Positions 63,631 to 64,000 of a stretch of DNA of 64,000 nt are shown here, piece after piece. The stretch is from Chitinophaga pinensis (lineage in GTDB: Bacteria; Bacteroidota; Bacteroidia; UKL13-3). The translations under genes and the position numbers were made by a program. How positions within the stretch are numbered: the stretch's first letter is position 1; each line of letters opens with the position of its first letter. The stretch spans positions 1-64,000 of the forward strand of contig CAMBSD010000020.1 in the NCBI GenBank assembly GCA_945870425.1, in the 5' to 3' direction. The notes beneath the pieces were generated by a model, which saw only the letters and a program-made list of their open reading frames with translations, had not been told where the DNA came from and searched no databases.

Positions 63631-64000
63631 TTAAATTAGATGTCGTACTTTGATTTTCTTATATCTCTTACCCATTCCTAGTGCAATCGCTGTCGGATTT
63701 TTGATGATTAATTCACCCTTTTGTAGACCTGCAATGGCTTGTTTTATTTCTTGGAACTCTGCACCTGATACACCAAATAAGTCTTTAATTACGCCATCGT
63801 TTATGGATTGTTGTTTCATAATTAATGGGTATTGTGCATTTGCATAAAAGTCAAAATATTCACTCTTATAGCTGTCCATATTCTGTGTCGCAAGGATTAT
63901 ACTAAGTCCTTTATTTCTACCTATTGCAATTAAGTCACGAAGCGGTTTGTTGTCGAAGCCTAACATATAGTGTGCTTCGTCAATTATGGTAAAGTGTCTG
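63631..64000 (-). CDS. HerA/FtsK-like AAA ATPase, C-terminal part (5' end beyond window)
   Basis: The frame is open to the window's right edge; 122 codons are visible. It contains FTIIDEAHYMLG (Walker B), RDLIAIGRNKGLSIILATQNM and a C-terminal AIAGLQKGELIIKN block. This matches the sensor and C-terminal part of DUF87/HerA-type ATPases, which act in DNA translocation, repair, conjugation or defence. The Walker A and the N-terminal domain are outside the window, so the system cannot be assigned. Confidence 0.75.
   Translation of the reverse strand, partial: RHFTIIDEAHYMLGFDNKPLRDLIAIGRNKGLSIILATQNMDSYKSEYFDFYANAQYPLIMKQQSINDGVIKDLFGVSGAEFQEIKQAIAGLQKGELIIKNPTAIALGMGKRYKKIKVRHLI

Noticed and set aside
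1-64000. tRNA, rRNA and riboswitch genes
   Set aside because: No cloverleaf, rRNA-like or riboswitch-like text was seen in the gaps by reading; a covariance-model scan was not possible here.

Overview
The window comes from the chromosome of a member of the Bacteroidota. The evidence is low GC content, short TAnnTTTG promoter elements, several secreted proteins with type IX secretion (T9SS) C-terminal sorting domains, a TonB-dependent receptor paired with a DUF4249 lipoprotein, and the miaB / sigma-54 activator neighbourhood. Genus and species cannot be read from the sequence. No rRNA, tRNA, riboswitch or CRISPR array was recognised.

Layout. 1-8 kb: a left-truncated PlsC-GNAT acyltransferase, a coiled-coil membrane protein, RfbC, tryptophan 2,3-dioxygenase, two small secreted proteins, an MBOAT/SGNH-like O-acylation pair and an SDR enzyme. 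8.3-8.8 kb: a decayed toxin-antitoxin pair. 9-25 kb: mostly core genes (MBL hydrolase, TonB receptor plus DUF4249 lipoprotein, FtsK, cysteine synthase, subtilase, serine hydrolase, ParE, MltG) and then a Fic protein with striking upstream palindromes. 25.6-27.5 kb: a small accessory pocket with a DUF6624-like protein between 36-bp repeats. 27.5-41.2 kb: core genes (MnmA, TamB, lipid kinase, QueE, DUF6913, sigma-54 activator, MiaB, thioesterase) plus two secreted proteins. 41.2-44.7 kb: RNase R between two copies of a stem-loop repeat, then a repeat-rich zone holding a DUF559 nuclease. 44.8-52.9 kb: a defence-like island. 53.5-60.7 kb: a small HTH-like protein, a coiled-coil protein, a GT2 glycosyltransferase and two large T9SS cargo proteins. 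60.9-64 kb: an accessory mosaic with a MIase-like protein, a DUF4143 remnant, a cytochrome c-copper monooxygenase fusion between inverted GGCACATAAC sites, and the C-terminus of a HerA/FtsK-like ATPase cut by the window edge.

The most notable region is the island at 44.8-52.9 kb. A two-gene operon (DUF1016/YhcG nuclease, then a DUF2357-type PD-(D/E)XK nuclease) sits between two nearly identical 375-bp copies of the promoter and 5' part of a 3'-5' exonuclease gene. The operon therefore appears to be driven by a copied host promoter. Directly next to it are a PLD-helicase-DUF3427 protein and a NUDIX hydrolase on the same strand. Other candidates for follow-up are a DUF559 nuclease whose stop codon lies inside a palindromic repeat seen repeatedly across the window, and the Fic gene whose start region carries a 30-bp perfect palindrome plus related half-sites.
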